A stretch of DNA of 64,000 nt, from assembly GCF_900106995.1 (NCBI RefSeq), contig NZ_FNOK01000049.1, positions 1 to 64,000 of the forward strand, in the 5' to 3' direction. Numbering within the stretch: the stretch's first letter is position 1; the number at the start of each line of letters is the position of its first letter. The translations under genes were made by a program, and so were the position numbers. Positions 43,694 to 51,984 of the stretch are shown one piece after another. A model generated the notes under the pieces. It saw only the letters and a list, made by a program, of their open reading frames with translations. It made no database searches and was not told the DNA's origin. Source of the DNA: Saccharopolyspora shandongensis (GTDB lineage Bacteria > Actinomycetota > Actinomycetes > Mycobacteriales > Pseudonocardiaceae).

Positions 43694-44221
43694 TCATGAT
43701 CCGTGTTGAAGTGCTGCCTTGACGGCCACGATGATCAGGCCGAGCACGAGGTTGACGGCGCCGACGGACACCAACTCCCACCGAGAGGCGCCCGCCCGCA
43801 AGCCTGCCGCGCTGGCCCACACGACTTGCTGGGTCACAGCCACACCGAGCGCCAGCCACCCCGCACCCCTCGGGCCCAGGTTCAGCAACGGGCTGATCGC
43901 GACAGCGGCGGCCGGCAGAACAGCTGCCTGCACGATCGGCCACTCCCGGGCGCAGACGTCCCAGATCTCGTGCCGCGTCACGGGCTCGTGCCGCAACCGG
44001 TCGCCGACGAAGTTGGCGTAGGCATGCGCGGCCCAGAACACCACCCCGGTGCAGAGCAGGAGCAGCACCAACTGGAGACGCGGGTACTCGCTGTGCGTGC
44101 TGGCCCCGACCACCACCGACGCGGCCAGCAGCGAGCCGTAGATCGCGCCGGTGTAATCGGTCCGGTCCGTGTCAGGCGGTCGCTGGGCTGCGGAATCTTC
44201 GTCGTTGGTGCGTCCGGTCAC
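43694..44221 (-). CDS. four-helix membrane protein, unknown function
   Basis: A 175-residue protein with a hydrophilic N-terminus (about 1-30), four transmembrane helices (about 33-50, 57-75, 97-115, 145-168) and RHEPVTRHEIWDVCAREWP in a loop. No named family is recognised. GTG 44221 is chosen. A longer frame upstream would cross the tRNA-like att sequence and a perfect hairpin. Confidence 0.65.
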   Translation of the reverse strand: MTGRTNDEDSAAQRPPDTDRTDYTGAIYGSLLAASVVVGASTHSEYPRLQLVLLLLCTGVVFWAAHAYANFVGDRLRHEPVTRHEIWDVCAREWPIVQAAVLPAAAVAISPLLNLGPRGAGWLALGVAVTQQVVWASAAGLRAGASRWELVSVGAVNLVLGLIIVAVKAALQHGS

Positions 44222-44302
44222 CCTCGTAGGATCGCCGGAAAGGCCGCGCGCCGCCTGACGTCCGTTTGTTCCAGACCCACCGCCCGCCGGCGCTTGCTGG
44301 GC

Positions 44303-44327
44303 GATCGAGCCCCTGAACCCGCGGATT
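44303..44327. other. tRNA-Lys-like fragment, possible left attachment site
   Basis: GATCGAGCCCCTGAACCC followed by GCGGATT matches the T-arm to anticodon-arm part of the tRNA-Lys copies at 47491 and 49975, with one substitution and one extra C. It may be an eroded attachment site of the first integrated element. Confidence 0.45.
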
Positions 44328-44383
44328 CTGAGGCGGTACTTGCTTTTGTAAGACGGGGTTTTGCCCCACCTGCAAGGGAGGGC

Positions 44384-44427
44384 CTCTGCCCTCACCCCAT
44401 CGACCTGTCGATGGGGTGAGGGCAGAG
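44384..44427. terminator. perfect 21-bp hairpin
   Basis: CTCTGCCCTCACCCCATCGAC and its exact complement are separated by two bases. It lies at the outer side of the membrane-protein gene start and downstream of the reverse-strand gene ending at 44553, so it can terminate the latter. Confidence 0.8.
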
Positions 44428-44552
44428 CAGTCACGACCGAACCGCAGCCTCCGAGCATGAGCCCCTCACCCTGTTGGCCTGCCTGTCCGGCGAGGAAATC
44501 TTTCTTTCTCTGGTGGTGGGTCGAACCTGTCTTCACCCTCGTCTCCGAAGGT

Positions 44553-44921
44553 TCAGGCTGCCGCCAGCGTTCCTTGGTGGTGGAAGATCTGCCACTGACG
44601 TGACGCCACGCGACGCCACAGCGAGGTGCGATTCGATCGCCGGCCAGCGAACTCGGAGGTGTACTTCAGCATGACGATGCCGTCGGCAATGAGCCATCCA
44701 CGCAGGTTCTCCATCTTGATCGGCTCGCCCTCCGGGTCCGTCGCCGACGCAACACGAACAGCCGCTTCGTATCCGAACTCGCTACCGGAGGTGCCGAACT
44801 CATGGAAGTCCGGTGCGAGCAGTCGCCCGATACGACTGGCGTCGGCTCGGCACTCGCTGCTGAGCGACTCCTGCTCCGCCGCCATCGCTTCCGCGATCTG
44901 CTCTTCCGCCTCGAGATGCAT
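44553..44921 (-). CDS. DUF4440/SnoaL-like protein
   Basis: A 122-residue NTF2-fold protein: LSSECRADASRIGRLLAPDFHEFGTSG is the family opening, followed by YTSEFAGRRSNRTSLWRRV and WQIFHHQGTL. Family members are ketosteroid-isomerase-like, and most are without known activity. The start is ATG 44921 or GTG 44936; neither has a clear ribosome-binding site. Confidence 0.8.
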   Translation of the reverse strand: MHLEAEEQIAEAMAAEQESLSSECRADASRIGRLLAPDFHEFGTSGSEFGYEAAVRVASATDPEGEPIKMENLRGWLIADGIVMLKYTSEFAGRRSNRTSLWRRVASRQWQIFHHQGTLAAA

Positions 44922-44990
44922 CTGGGTCTCGATCACGAGGAGGACTATGGCATTACTGCGTCCCACGCACGGTCCGTTTTTCCGCTCCTT

Positions 44991-45024
44991 TCCCCTGCTC
45001 CCACCTCGCACGCTCGGCGACATG
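44991..45024. repeat. short dispersed repeat (second copy of 40897-40930)
   Basis: CTGCTCCCACCTCGCACGCT plus CGGCGACATG is nearly identical at both places. It has no assigned role. Confidence 0.6.
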
Positions 45025-45030
45025 TCCAAG

Positions 45031-45396
45031 TCACTCGCGAGTTCCGGTCGCCGCCTCGGCCGTCTTCTGCCAGGGCCACCGCCCGGTGATCTCCAACTCG
45101 AGGGAGAAGCTGAGGAACGTTCGGATTGCCACGATGACGGCAAGTACGCCGAGGCTCTCGAACGTCGGTGAGACCGCGACGGTCCGGATGATGTCGCCGG
45201 CGACGAGAAACTCAAGCCCGAGCAGGATCGACTGGCCGAGTCGGCGGCGGAAGGAGCGGTACACGCCTTTCTGCCGACGCGCGAGCCGGACGCCCTCGAC
45301 GGTGATCGCGGCGAGCGCTCCCACAACAATCGTGGCCACACCGACGGCGTCGACGCCCTTACCCACCAGATCCGCGACGTGTTGGAACTCCACCAT
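45031..45396 (-). CDS. DUF1622 membrane protein
   Basis: A 121-residue membrane protein with three helices and the DUF1622 pattern: GQSILLGLEFLVAGDIIRTV followed by LGVLAVIVAIRTFLSFSLELEI. The function of the family is unknown. ATG 45396 has AGAGGGGG upstream. Confidence 0.9.
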   Translation of the reverse strand: MVEFQHVADLVGKGVDAVGVATIVVGALAAITVEGVRLARRQKGVYRSFRRRLGQSILLGLEFLVAGDIIRTVAVSPTFESLGVLAVIVAIRTFLSFSLELEITGRWPWQKTAEAATGTRE

Positions 45397-45864
45397 TCCC
45401 CCTCTGCCGCCCAGCCCGCGTTGTCTCGCACCGAGGACGGCTGTCGCATAAGCCGCCAATCGGATCCGACCCCGGAACGTACGGTCCCCGCAGGAGCCTG
45501 CCAGCGCAAACGCCCGAAGCCACTCTTGATCAGGCGTTCTAACCAACGCGCCCTCATCGGCATGAGCGGACATTCGCCCGTGGTTGAAGACAACGTCCTG
45601 AAGATTCATCCGAACTGAGTGCCGACACTTACGGACCAGAAGCCGGGTGCGGGTTCGAGGTAGAGACCGAAGGCGCTTCTTCGGGTGTCCTGCTGGGAAC
45701 CTGATAGGCAGGATCTGGCTTTCATAGCGGTCACTGCTGGCCAGGTAGAGGCCGAAACCCAGTGCTGGCCAGAGCCGGTAGAAACGGAACTCCTGATGGG
45801 CCGACGCTTAAATCCCCATCAGGAGTTCCTTCGTTAACACTTCGAAATTAATTCGAGAACAGCC
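45397..45864. other. gene-free region with terminator-like inverted repeat
   Basis: No supported gene. Positions 45786-45829 hold a perfect 15-bp inverted repeat, GGAACTCCTGATGGG with its complement and a 14-base loop, just after the reverse-strand repeat-protein gene, for which it is the probable terminator. Confidence 0.65.
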
Positions 45865-46623
45865 TTACCGAACCCCGCCAGCAAAATTCCGAAGCATACC
45901 TGGGGCTAGGTCCAGGGACAGGACGGCCACGTTCGCCGGATCAAGTCTCCAACCGGCGGCCGCGGGACCGCACCGCGCCACAGTGTCACGCGTGTCCGAG
46001 ACGTTCGTCCCGGTGTTGAAAGGCGCGTTGGGCGTGTTGGACAGCACGTTGGTGTAAAGGAAGCTGCCGTTGCTGTACACGCACTGATGCAGATTCAGGT
46101 ACCGGTGGGCGGCTAGATCCAGGGATTGCACGGCCACGTTCGCTGAATCAAGTCTCCAACCAACGGCCGCAGGGCCACAGTTCACCGCGGAGTCAGGCGT
46201 GTAGGAGATATTTGTTCCGGTGTTGAAGGGCGTGTTGGGCGTGTTGGACAGCACGTTGGTGTAAAGGAAGCTGCCGTTGCTGTACACACACTGATGCAGA
46301 TTCAGGTACCGGCCGCGGACCCTATCCAGGGATTGCACGGCCACGTTCGGCGGATCAAGTCTCCAACCGGCGGCCGCGGGACCGCACTGTACCGCGGTGT
46401 CACGCGTCTCCGAGATGTTCGTTCCGGTGTTGAAAGGCGTATTGGGCGTGTTGGATAGTACGTTGGTGTAGAGGAAGCTACTGTTGCTGTACACGCACTG
46501 ATGTAGGTTCACATAACGATCTCCTGATGCCATGGCAGGCGTTGCCGTGAGCGTGAGCGCGCTCAAGCTCAGCACTGCCACGACGGCGGATCTCCACGAC
46601 TTCAGGGCTCTTTTAACGGGCAT
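45865..46623 (-). CDS. secreted protein of three 69-residue tandem repeats
   Basis: A 252-residue exported protein. A signal peptide (about 1-32, ending ATPAMA) is followed by three repeats starting at Arg36, Arg105 and Arg174, exactly 69 residues apart. Each holds LNLHQCVYSNGSFLYTNVL, then SNTPNTPFNTGTN, then one Cys in CGPAAAGWRLD and NVAVxSLD. Two Cys per repeat suggest one disulfide each. The DNA repeats are nearly identical over long stretches, so the duplication is recent or kept uniform by conversion. No known domain is recognised. GAGGA precedes ATG 46623. Confidence 0.82.
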   Translation of the reverse strand: MPVKRALKSWRSAVVAVLSLSALTLTATPAMASGDRYVNLHQCVYSNSSFLYTNVLSNTPNTPFNTGTNISETRDTAVQCGPAAAGWRLDPPNVAVQSLDRVRGRYLNLHQCVYSNGSFLYTNVLSNTPNTPFNTGTNISYTPDSAVNCGPAAVGWRLDSANVAVQSLDLAAHRYLNLHQCVYSNGSFLYTNVLSNTPNAPFNTGTNVSDTRDTVARCGPAAAGWRLDPANVAVLSLDLAPGMLRNFAGGVR

Positions 46624-47164
46624 GCTAAGTCCTCCTGATTTTCGATCGAGCTACACCGGGCGTCGACCACGACCCCGGCCATCGCCACCACCGAGCGCCC
46701 ATTCCGCAACGCAGAGTGCGGGTACGTCAGATACCTTCCATTTGCGCAACTGATGCCGAGATCAATCGGAGTGCACAGTATCGCCGGATTGCCTACAACG
46801 GCGATAGACCAACTGCATGAGAGGCTTGCGCATTAGCATGACTCACCACCGTCACCAAAAGTAGTGAAGGTCGAGTCATGCTTGAGCGGGCAGCCCTTAG
46901 TGGTTAATTTCGTAATTTCTTCAGGGCGATTGATTGATCGCGCGGCAGCGGAAAGATCGGTGGCGGAATTCTGTTGTTCGTGCTGGCTGCTTGCAGCAGA
47001 TCTCGTTCCACGATCAACCGAACAGGACTGTTGCCGGATTCCCCAGCGAGACCCCCGAAGAACCGCCTTCAACTGGGGTTTCAGCCGCTACGTCGACAAC
47101 CCCGCCACGAAACCGACCACTTGGTTACTCGCGCGCCTGGCGGCGCTGGTCGGGCCTCGGCAGG
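46624..47164. other. gene-free region
   Basis: No supported gene. The composition is less GC-rich than elsewhere. The last part probably derives from the lost upstream portion of the integrase at 47165, but I could not recover its frame. Confidence 0.5.
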
Positions 47165-47422
47165 CTCCGTGACCCGTCGAACACGCGGCGAGTCCTTCGC
47201 GAGACGCGCGGCAGCGAGGGCTTCGCCTGGGTCACCTCGCGCGTGTTCCGCAAGACCGCCGCAACGATCCTCGACGAGGCGGGGCTGACGGCCCGGCTGA
47301 TCGCGAACCGGCTCGGGCACTCGCGGCCGCCAATGACGCAGGATGTGCACATGGGCCGAGAGGCAGTCAGCCGGGACACAGCTGAGACGCTAGAGGCGGC
47401 CCTCGGTACCGGAGCCGAGTAG
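47165..47422 (+). pseudogene. C-terminal remnant of tyrosine integrase 1
   Basis: 85 codons match the end of actinobacterial tyrosine recombinases: RDPSNTRRVLRETRGSEGF, FRKTAATILDEAG and IANRLGHSRPPMTQDVHMG. The nucleophile Tyr of DVYMG is His, and the His of the HxxR box (SHVFRK) is Arg, so even this part is inactive. It ends just before a tRNA-Lys 3' fragment, the normal place for int next to att. Confidence 0.8.
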
Positions 47423-47463
47423 TTATGTGCGGGAAAAGCGTGGCTCGGCGTACGCCAAACACG

Positions 47464-47490
47464 AAACCCCAGGCCGTTGACCTGGGGTTT
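47464..47490. terminator. hairpin beside tRNA fragment
   Basis: AAACCCCAGG and CCTGGGGTTT form a 10-bp stem. It is part of an 80-bp direct repeat with 49939-50019. Confidence 0.75.
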
Positions 47491-47535
47491 TGGTGGGTCG
47501 CCAGGGGATCGAACCCTGAACCCGCGGATTAAAAG
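47491..47535. other. attachment site: duplicated 3' part of tRNA-Lys
   Basis: 45 bases are identical to 49975-50019, the 3' part of the intact tRNA-Lys(TTT) from anticodon stem to encoded CCA. The 5' half is absent. The two lie 2484 bp apart in direct orientation, as expected for att sites bordering an integrated element. Confidence 0.88.
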
Positions 47536-47604
47536 ATCAGGCTTGTCATTACTTGCCGACGGACGACAATCCCTGTCATAGCAAGGAAAATCAACCACTT
47601 GATA

Positions 47605-47659
47605 CGTCCAGTTTGGATGGTCACTTGAGGTCGTTTGACATCATTAAGTGCACCAAAAG
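47605..47659. repeat. dispersed CCACTGGAGATGGTC-type repeat, copy 3
   Basis: A diverged copy of the repeat at 37148 and 40711 (about 40 of 55 bases shared with the 40711 copy by eye), retaining GATGGTC, CGTTTGAC and GTGCACCA. No gene is seen in 47536-47982. Confidence 0.55.
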
Positions 47660-47982
47660 TGCACCAACGATCATGACTGGATTCTGTTCGCCCGGCCGCC
47701 GATCAGTACCACGAGCGAGCAACCCCGTCCAGCAGGCGACGGCAGCCTACTGGTAGTACTGAGGAACCACTCATACTGGGAACACGTGTTCGGACGCCAC
47801 CTGCAAGACCCCGAAACCCGGGGCTTTCGCGGAGCGCGCAGTGATGACCACATTGTCCGGCCGATGTCCGGTGCGCGGTCGCGGCATCCGCCAACCCCAA
47901 TCCCAGCGCCCGGTGCGTTTCGTCGGTCCCAGTTTGCTCAGACAGTGACATACTGGACATCAGGAAGATCGGATGTGGTCCT

Positions 47983-48300
47983 ATGCCAGGTCACGACACC
48001 TCCGACCAGCAGCAGCCGTGGGGAAGCTCTAGGGCGCGCGACAGCCTCGGCAGCCTCGACGCGGCACTTCAAGGCCATCCGGCGATCGAGCAGGCCAAGG
48101 GCATGCTGAAGCTGGCCTTCGGACTCGATGACCACGACGCACTCGAGCTGCTTGCCGGGATGTCACACGACACCGGTACGGACATGCGCGACGTGGCTCA
48201 GATGCTTGTAGAGCGGGTCGCGGGCGCAGCGAGCGCGTCGACTGCGAAGAGCGTAAGCGCCCGTGTCCTTGAGGAGTGGAACCGACTCAAAGAAACCTAA
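47983..48300 (+). CDS. ANTAR-domain-only protein
   Basis: A 105-residue protein with an ANTAR RNA-binding domain (about residues 28-80): HPAIEQAKGMLKLAFGLDDHDALELL and TDMRDVAQMLVERV. ANTAR dimers normally act as antiterminators by binding paired RNA hairpins, under control of a sensor domain, which is missing here. It lies inside the putative element between the two att copies. Confidence 0.78.
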   Translation: MPGHDTSDQQQPWGSSRARDSLGSLDAALQGHPAIEQAKGMLKLAFGLDDHDALELLAGMSHDTGTDMRDVAQMLVERVAGAASASTAKSVSARVLEEWNRLKET

Positions 48301-48613
48301 CCCCCGCCTTGCAAAGGCGATCAAGTGGCCTCGTCTACCTCGGCCGCTGATCGAACTTCGCTGGTCGACGTCCGCCTGGTTTCGGTCAGTTGCCGTTGTT
48401 CTTCGTTGGCGTTGGTCCTCGTGTGCCCCGGATGTGCTCCATGCGCGCCCGGGGCACGTTGCGCTGCTCGACTTGCCGATGGACTGACTGCCTCGCTCTT
48501 CGCACGTAACCACAAGCAGGCGACCACCCTTGCAGCGGGCCCAGCACCGTTTCTCAATGGCTCGCCCAGGCGACCAGTGGAGTCAGGACATCCGAGGTTC
48601 AGATCTCCATCTC

Positions 48614-48835
48614 GGCGGCTTCTGCGGGGCCGCCTGCCTTCCGCTCGCGCCATGACGAGGCCGCCGACCTTTCCGCTCGCGCCCGGTCGCCGTCGATGGC
48701 CGGCCGGGACCGGTGAGCGCAGCGAGCCGCACGCCCGGCCGGCCATCGACGGCTTGACCGGGCTTGCATACAGGAAGGTCGGCGGCCTCGTCATGGCTCG
48801 CATACAGCAGGCAGGCGGCCCCGCAGGGGCCGCCC
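48614..48835. repeat. long imperfect inverted repeat
   Basis: Arms 48614-48708 and 48734-48835 share blocks GCGGGGCCGCCTGCCT, CCATGACGAGGCCGCCGACC and GTCGATGGCCGGCCGGG, interrupted at matching places by TCCGCTCGCG in one arm and TGTATGCGAG-type sequence in the other. This could form a very large cruciform or RNA hairpin. No gene is supported in 48301-48995. Confidence 0.8.
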
Positions 48836-48995
48836 TTGATGAAGTAGAGAAAGTCTAAACACGCACGCAGCGCAGGTGGTGTGCAGTCCCGGTAGATGCT
48901 TGACAGGTTGATCCCAGTTGATGCTTGACAGTGGCCGTAAGCGGCTTTGCTGTCGCGTGTCGTTTGCGGGCGGCGCGTGGCGGGAGGCTGGGGAG

Positions 48996-49086
48996 GTGTC
49001 GGTTGTCGAGCAGCGGTATCGGACGGTGATCGGTGGTGAACCGGTCGTGTAGGTGGCCGCGCAGCTGGGCGTGTCGCGGCAAACTG
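48996..49086 (+). pseudogene. IS481-type transposase N-terminal remnant
   Basis: Reading from GTG 48996 gives SVVEQRYRTVIGGEPVV, a TAG stop, then VAAQLGVSRQT: the opening helix-turn-helix of IS481-family transposases with an internal stop. The upstream repeats of GATGCTTGACAG at about 48895-48936 may be its end sequences. Confidence 0.7.
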
Positions 49087-49139
49087 AGTGCGGGGCATGC
49101 TGAGAGTGAAAGCAACCTTATTGTCAGTGATGGCGTGAC

Positions 49140-49622
49140 ATGGGCATGCTGCGTTCCGTGCCTGATCCCAAAGGATGTACGAACGAGGGTCTGCCGAACC
49201 AGGCACGTAGCGCTCGGCAGGCTCAGCGTGCGTTGCGACAACTCCGGCGCGACTCCTCCGACCGCTGGCATAGGTGGCCAGCACGTATTGGCAGTGCGGT
49301 GGTGATGGGGGCGCTGCGCGTCGTGCGAGGGGTCGGTGAGCTTCTTGGTGAGGTTCTCGGCGAGGCGCTCCTGGCGTTGGCGGCGCTGGCCTTATTCGCT
49401 GGCGTGGTGGCAGCGAGTGCGTGGGGCTGGCAGCACAGTCCTGCCGCAACGGTCGTTCTGGTGGCGGGGATTGTCCTCTTCCTAGCCTTCGGTGCACACG
49501 AACTCGCTACCCGGCGAGCCGGGCAACGGAAACGAAGACGTCCTGCCGCAGCAGCGGCTGGCACCGTCGTCTTCCTTCTCATCTGGGTGCTGTATCTCGT
49601 GGTTTACCTGCCCTTGCCCTGA
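49140..49622 (+). CDS. small membrane protein
   Basis: A 160-residue protein with a basic N-terminus and three predicted helices (about 62-92, 95-118, 138-158) separated by an Arg/Lys-rich loop (RRAGQRKRRRP). No family is recognised. It lies between the IS remnant and the second integrase tail. The start is uncertain (ATG 49140 or 49146). Confidence 0.55.
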   Translation: MGMLRSVPDPKGCTNEGLPNQARSARQAQRALRQLRRDSSDRWHRWPARIGSAVVMGALRVVRGVGELLGEVLGEALLALAALALFAGVVAASAWGWQHSPAATVVLVAGIVLFLAFGAHELATRRAGQRKRRRPAAAAAGTVVFLLIWVLYLVVYLPLP

Positions 49623-49647
49623 CCATCGAGCCTTGACGCCAGGACGT

Positions 49648-49905
49648 GTGCACCGTGCGGCGAACCCCACCAACCGGACGTGGAAGCCGTTTCGCGTTCG
49701 CGCGGGGTACGAGTGGGTGACCTTCCATACGCTGCGGAAGACAGTCGCGACCCTGCTGGCCGACGCTGGGCTGATCGCTCGTGAGGTGGCGGACCTGCTG
49801 GGTCACTCGCGGGTGTCCATGACGCAAGATCACTACTTCGGCCGGGGGCAGGAGTCCCGGGCGAGCGCCGACGCTCTGGAGTCGTGGGCGCCACGCGGCA
49901 GCTGA
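49648..49905 (+). pseudogene. C-terminal remnant of tyrosine integrase 2
   Basis: 85 codons of the catalytic domain: RAGYEWVTFHTLRKTVATL, then ADLLGHSRVSMTQDHYFGR. The HxxR box and nucleophile Tyr are intact, unlike in remnant 1, but the N-terminal two thirds of the protein are missing and replaced by unrelated sequence. It ends about 70 bp from the tRNA-Lys 3' end. Confidence 0.8.
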
Positions 49906-49947
49906 GGAAAATTGGCAATTTATTGGCAACCGGCCCCACCAAACACG

Positions 49948-49974
49948 AAACCCCAGGTCTGTGACCTGGGGTTT
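49948..49974. terminator. hairpin at tRNA-Lys 3' end
   Basis: AAACCCCAGGTC and GACCTGGGGTTT, a 12-bp perfect stem with a 3-base loop. It immediately follows the tRNA on the reverse strand and ends in a T-run on the other strand, fitting terminator use for the tRNA and the integrase. Confidence 0.85.
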
Positions 49975-50050
49975 TGGTGGGTCGCCAGGGGATCGAACCC
50001 TGAACCCGCGGATTAAAAGTCCGCTGCTCTGCCAGTTGAGCTAACGACCC
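49975..50050 (-). tRNA. tRNA-Lys (anticodon TTT)
   Basis: A 76-base cloverleaf on the reverse strand: acceptor GGGTCGT with ACGACCC-type pairing, D-arm AGCTCAACTGGCAGAGC, anticodon arm GCGGACTTTTAATCCGC, T-arm CAGGGTTCGATCCCCTG, and an encoded CCA. It is the integration target of the adjoining elements. Confidence 0.95.
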
Positions 50051-50383
50051 GCGCGCACAAGGTTACAAGGTCCGGGCGATCTTGTGCGGTACCGGTCTCA
50101 GCTTCTTCGCCGATGAAGGTCACATCCGCACCCCTCCTGCGCTGCGGTGAGGGGTTTCCCCACCGCTCCGGCCCGTGGCCACCGCAGCCGTCCGAGACGC
50201 CTGCGTTCAGCGCCCGGGCGCTTCACCCGTTGCCGCCCGGCTCCGGGCGCAGCGTGACCGTGTGATTACATCACTGCAGGTCAACGAGGTTTGAAAACTT
50301 CTTTCAGCTCATTGACAACCTCGGCGGGCGGCACACGTCTTTCGAGGCAAAGGGGAACGAACAAGCTTTGCGAAGGGGACATC
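50051..50383. other. gene-free leader region
   Basis: No supported gene. A TTGACA hexamer at 50312-50317 may be a -35 box for the lipoprotein gene, though no clear -10 is seen. Confidence 0.4.
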
Positions 50384-51088
50384 ATGCTGCTCAACCGGAC
50401 TCGGACGCTCGGCGCGATCTCTGGGCTCGTCGGAGGCGCCCTGCTGCTCGCCGGATGCGGCCAGCCGGCTGCCGCGCCGCAGAACACGCAGGGCAACGCG
50501 GACGCCTCCGCGCCGGCCGCCGGGATCGCCCCCGGGGAGTTCCAGCCCGGCAAGCCCGCCGGTGAAGGCAAGCCCTCCGCCGGCACGACGGCCGGTGGCC
50601 AGGCGACCGGCAGCGGTCAGCGCACCACCGGCGCCAAGTGCACCTCCAGCGACTTCAAGGTCGACCTGAACGTCCAGCCCGACCGCCCCGGCGTCCTGCT
50701 GATGGCCCTCACCAACAAGTCGCAGAAGACCTGCGACCTGAACGGCTGGGCGACGGTCACGCCGCTCGACATGTCCAACAGCACCATCGACGCGCCGACC
50801 CAGCAGGTCGAGATCCCGGGCAGCCCGACCGACTTCAGCCTCGCCCCGGGCGAGACCGGCTTCGCCGGCGTGCTCATCGAATTCGGCGACACGGGTGACT
50901 CGAACACCTTCGTCGCCACCGGCTTCCAGGTCGGCGTGCCGGGCGCCAGCGACGCGGTGAACGCCACCATCTTCGGCACCGACGGCACCAACACCGGGAA
51001 CGGCGGGCTCTACGCGGAGTTCCCGATCAAGTCGATGAAGGTCGGCTCGCTGCAGCCCGTCGCCCAGGGCGTCACCGTCTTCGACTGA
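50384..51088 (+). CDS. DUF4232 lipoprotein
   Basis: A 234-residue exported lipoprotein. The signal peptide ends in the lipobox LLLAGC (Cys near residue 25). A Gly/Ala/Pro linker follows (to about 80). A DUF4232 beta-sandwich then covers residues 85-234, with CTSSDFKVDLNVQPDRPG, LTNKSQKTCDLNGWATVTPL and a paired Cys. The domain is of unknown function and common in actinobacterial cell envelopes. AAGGGG precedes ATG 50384. Confidence 0.88.
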   Translation: MLLNRTRTLGAISGLVGGALLLAGCGQPAAAPQNTQGNADASAPAAGIAPGEFQPGKPAGEGKPSAGTTAGGQATGSGQRTTGAKCTSSDFKVDLNVQPDRPGVLLMALTNKSQKTCDLNGWATVTPLDMSNSTIDAPTQQVEIPGSPTDFSLAPGETGFAGVLIEFGDTGDSNTFVATGFQVGVPGASDAVNATIFGTDGTNTGNGGLYAEFPIKSMKVGSLQPVAQGVTVFD

Positions 51089-51181
51089 TCCTGGCGGGTT
51101 CGCCGGTCGGCGGCAGGGGAATAGGGACCTCCACGGGGGCGTTCCACCGGCGCCGTTGACGCCGACTTTAGGAGCGCTTCA

Positions 51182-51619
51182 ATGCCGCTGACCGGCGAAT
51201 ATGAACCCAGCCCGACGGAGTGGGTGCGCAAGCAGGTCGAGGAGTACGAAGGCTCGGGCGGTACCAAGGGCACGACGCTGCGCGGGCTGCCCGTGATCGT
51301 CCTGACCACCAAGGGCAACAAGTCCGGCAAGCTCCGCAAGACCCCGCTGATGCGCGTGGAGCACGACGGCACCTATGCCGCCGTCGCCTCCCTCGGCGGG
51401 GCGCCGAAGCACCCGGTTTGGTACTACAACGTGCTCTCGAACCCCACCGTCGAACTGCAGGACGGGCCGACGCGCCGGGACTACGTGGCGCGGGAGGTCA
51501 CCGGGGACGAGAAGGCGCTGTGGTGGTCGCGCGCAGTCGCCGCTTATCCGGACTACGCGGACTACCAGGTGAAGACCACCCGCGAGATTCCGGTGTTCGT
51601 GCTGGAACCGGCTGCTTAG
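51182..51619 (+). CDS. deazaflavin (F420)-dependent nitroreductase family protein
   Basis: A 145-residue split-beta-barrel protein of the Ddn family: VIVLTTKGNKSGKLRKTPLMRVEHDG, SLGGAPKHPVWYYNVLSNP and VEL. These enzymes use coenzyme F420 to reduce quinones or nitro compounds. A strong terminator follows. Confidence 0.92.
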   Translation: MPLTGEYEPSPTEWVRKQVEEYEGSGGTKGTTLRGLPVIVLTTKGNKSGKLRKTPLMRVEHDGTYAAVASLGGAPKHPVWYYNVLSNPTVELQDGPTRRDYVAREVTGDEKALWWSRAVAAYPDYADYQVKTTREIPVFVLEPAA

Positions 51620-51624
51620 CAAGA

Positions 51625-51658
51625 TCGGGGCGCGACGGCTCTTGCCGTCGCGCCCCGA
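51625..51658 (+). terminator. terminator hairpin
   Basis: A 14-bp perfect stem, TCGGGGCGCGACGG with its complement and loop CTCTTG, six bases after the Ddn-family stop. Confidence 0.88.
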
Positions 51659-51735
51659 CTGCACGCGCCTCGCGTCCTCCAGGAAGCGCACCACCGCGGT
51701 CCCGCGCCGGTCGGCGCGGTCGATCGCCGCCCACT

Positions 51736-51920
51736 CAGTGCAGCGCCTCCATGAACTCCGCGACGCGGCCGAACCCTCCGCGCCCGCGGCGCCGCCACGT
51801 CGGCGGCATCCGGACGTCCACCGCTGCGACATCGGGAGCGCATTCGTCCACAGCGGACAGAAGGTTGCCTGGATTCTCCACGGTGGCAACCATTTCCGGT
51901 TCCAACTCCCGCAAAATTAG
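51736..51920 (-). pseudogene. possible response-regulator receiver remnant
   Basis: One reverse frame reads LRELEPEMVATVENPGNLLS, then AVDECAPDVAAVDVRMPP, like the middle of a NarL-type receiver around its phospho-Asp. It then changes to GGFGRVAEFMEALH and a stop. No start or HTH is present. It is either a decayed regulator or chance; confidence is low. Confidence 0.35.
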
Positions 51921-51984
51921 GGCGACTCCTCGCGCGGGGCCAACAAGGAGCGCGGGACGGCTGCCTGGTGGCGGTGTAGCCGCG

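Noticed and set aside
47491..47535. A second tRNA-Lys gene
   Set aside because: Only the 3' part is present; the 5' acceptor, D-arm and half of the anticodon arm are missing, so it is an attachment-site copy.
48855..49497. Reverse-strand reading frames near the IS remnant
   Set aside because: Low-complexity Arg/Pro/Ser composition, no ribosome-binding site, and overlap with the IS481 remnant.
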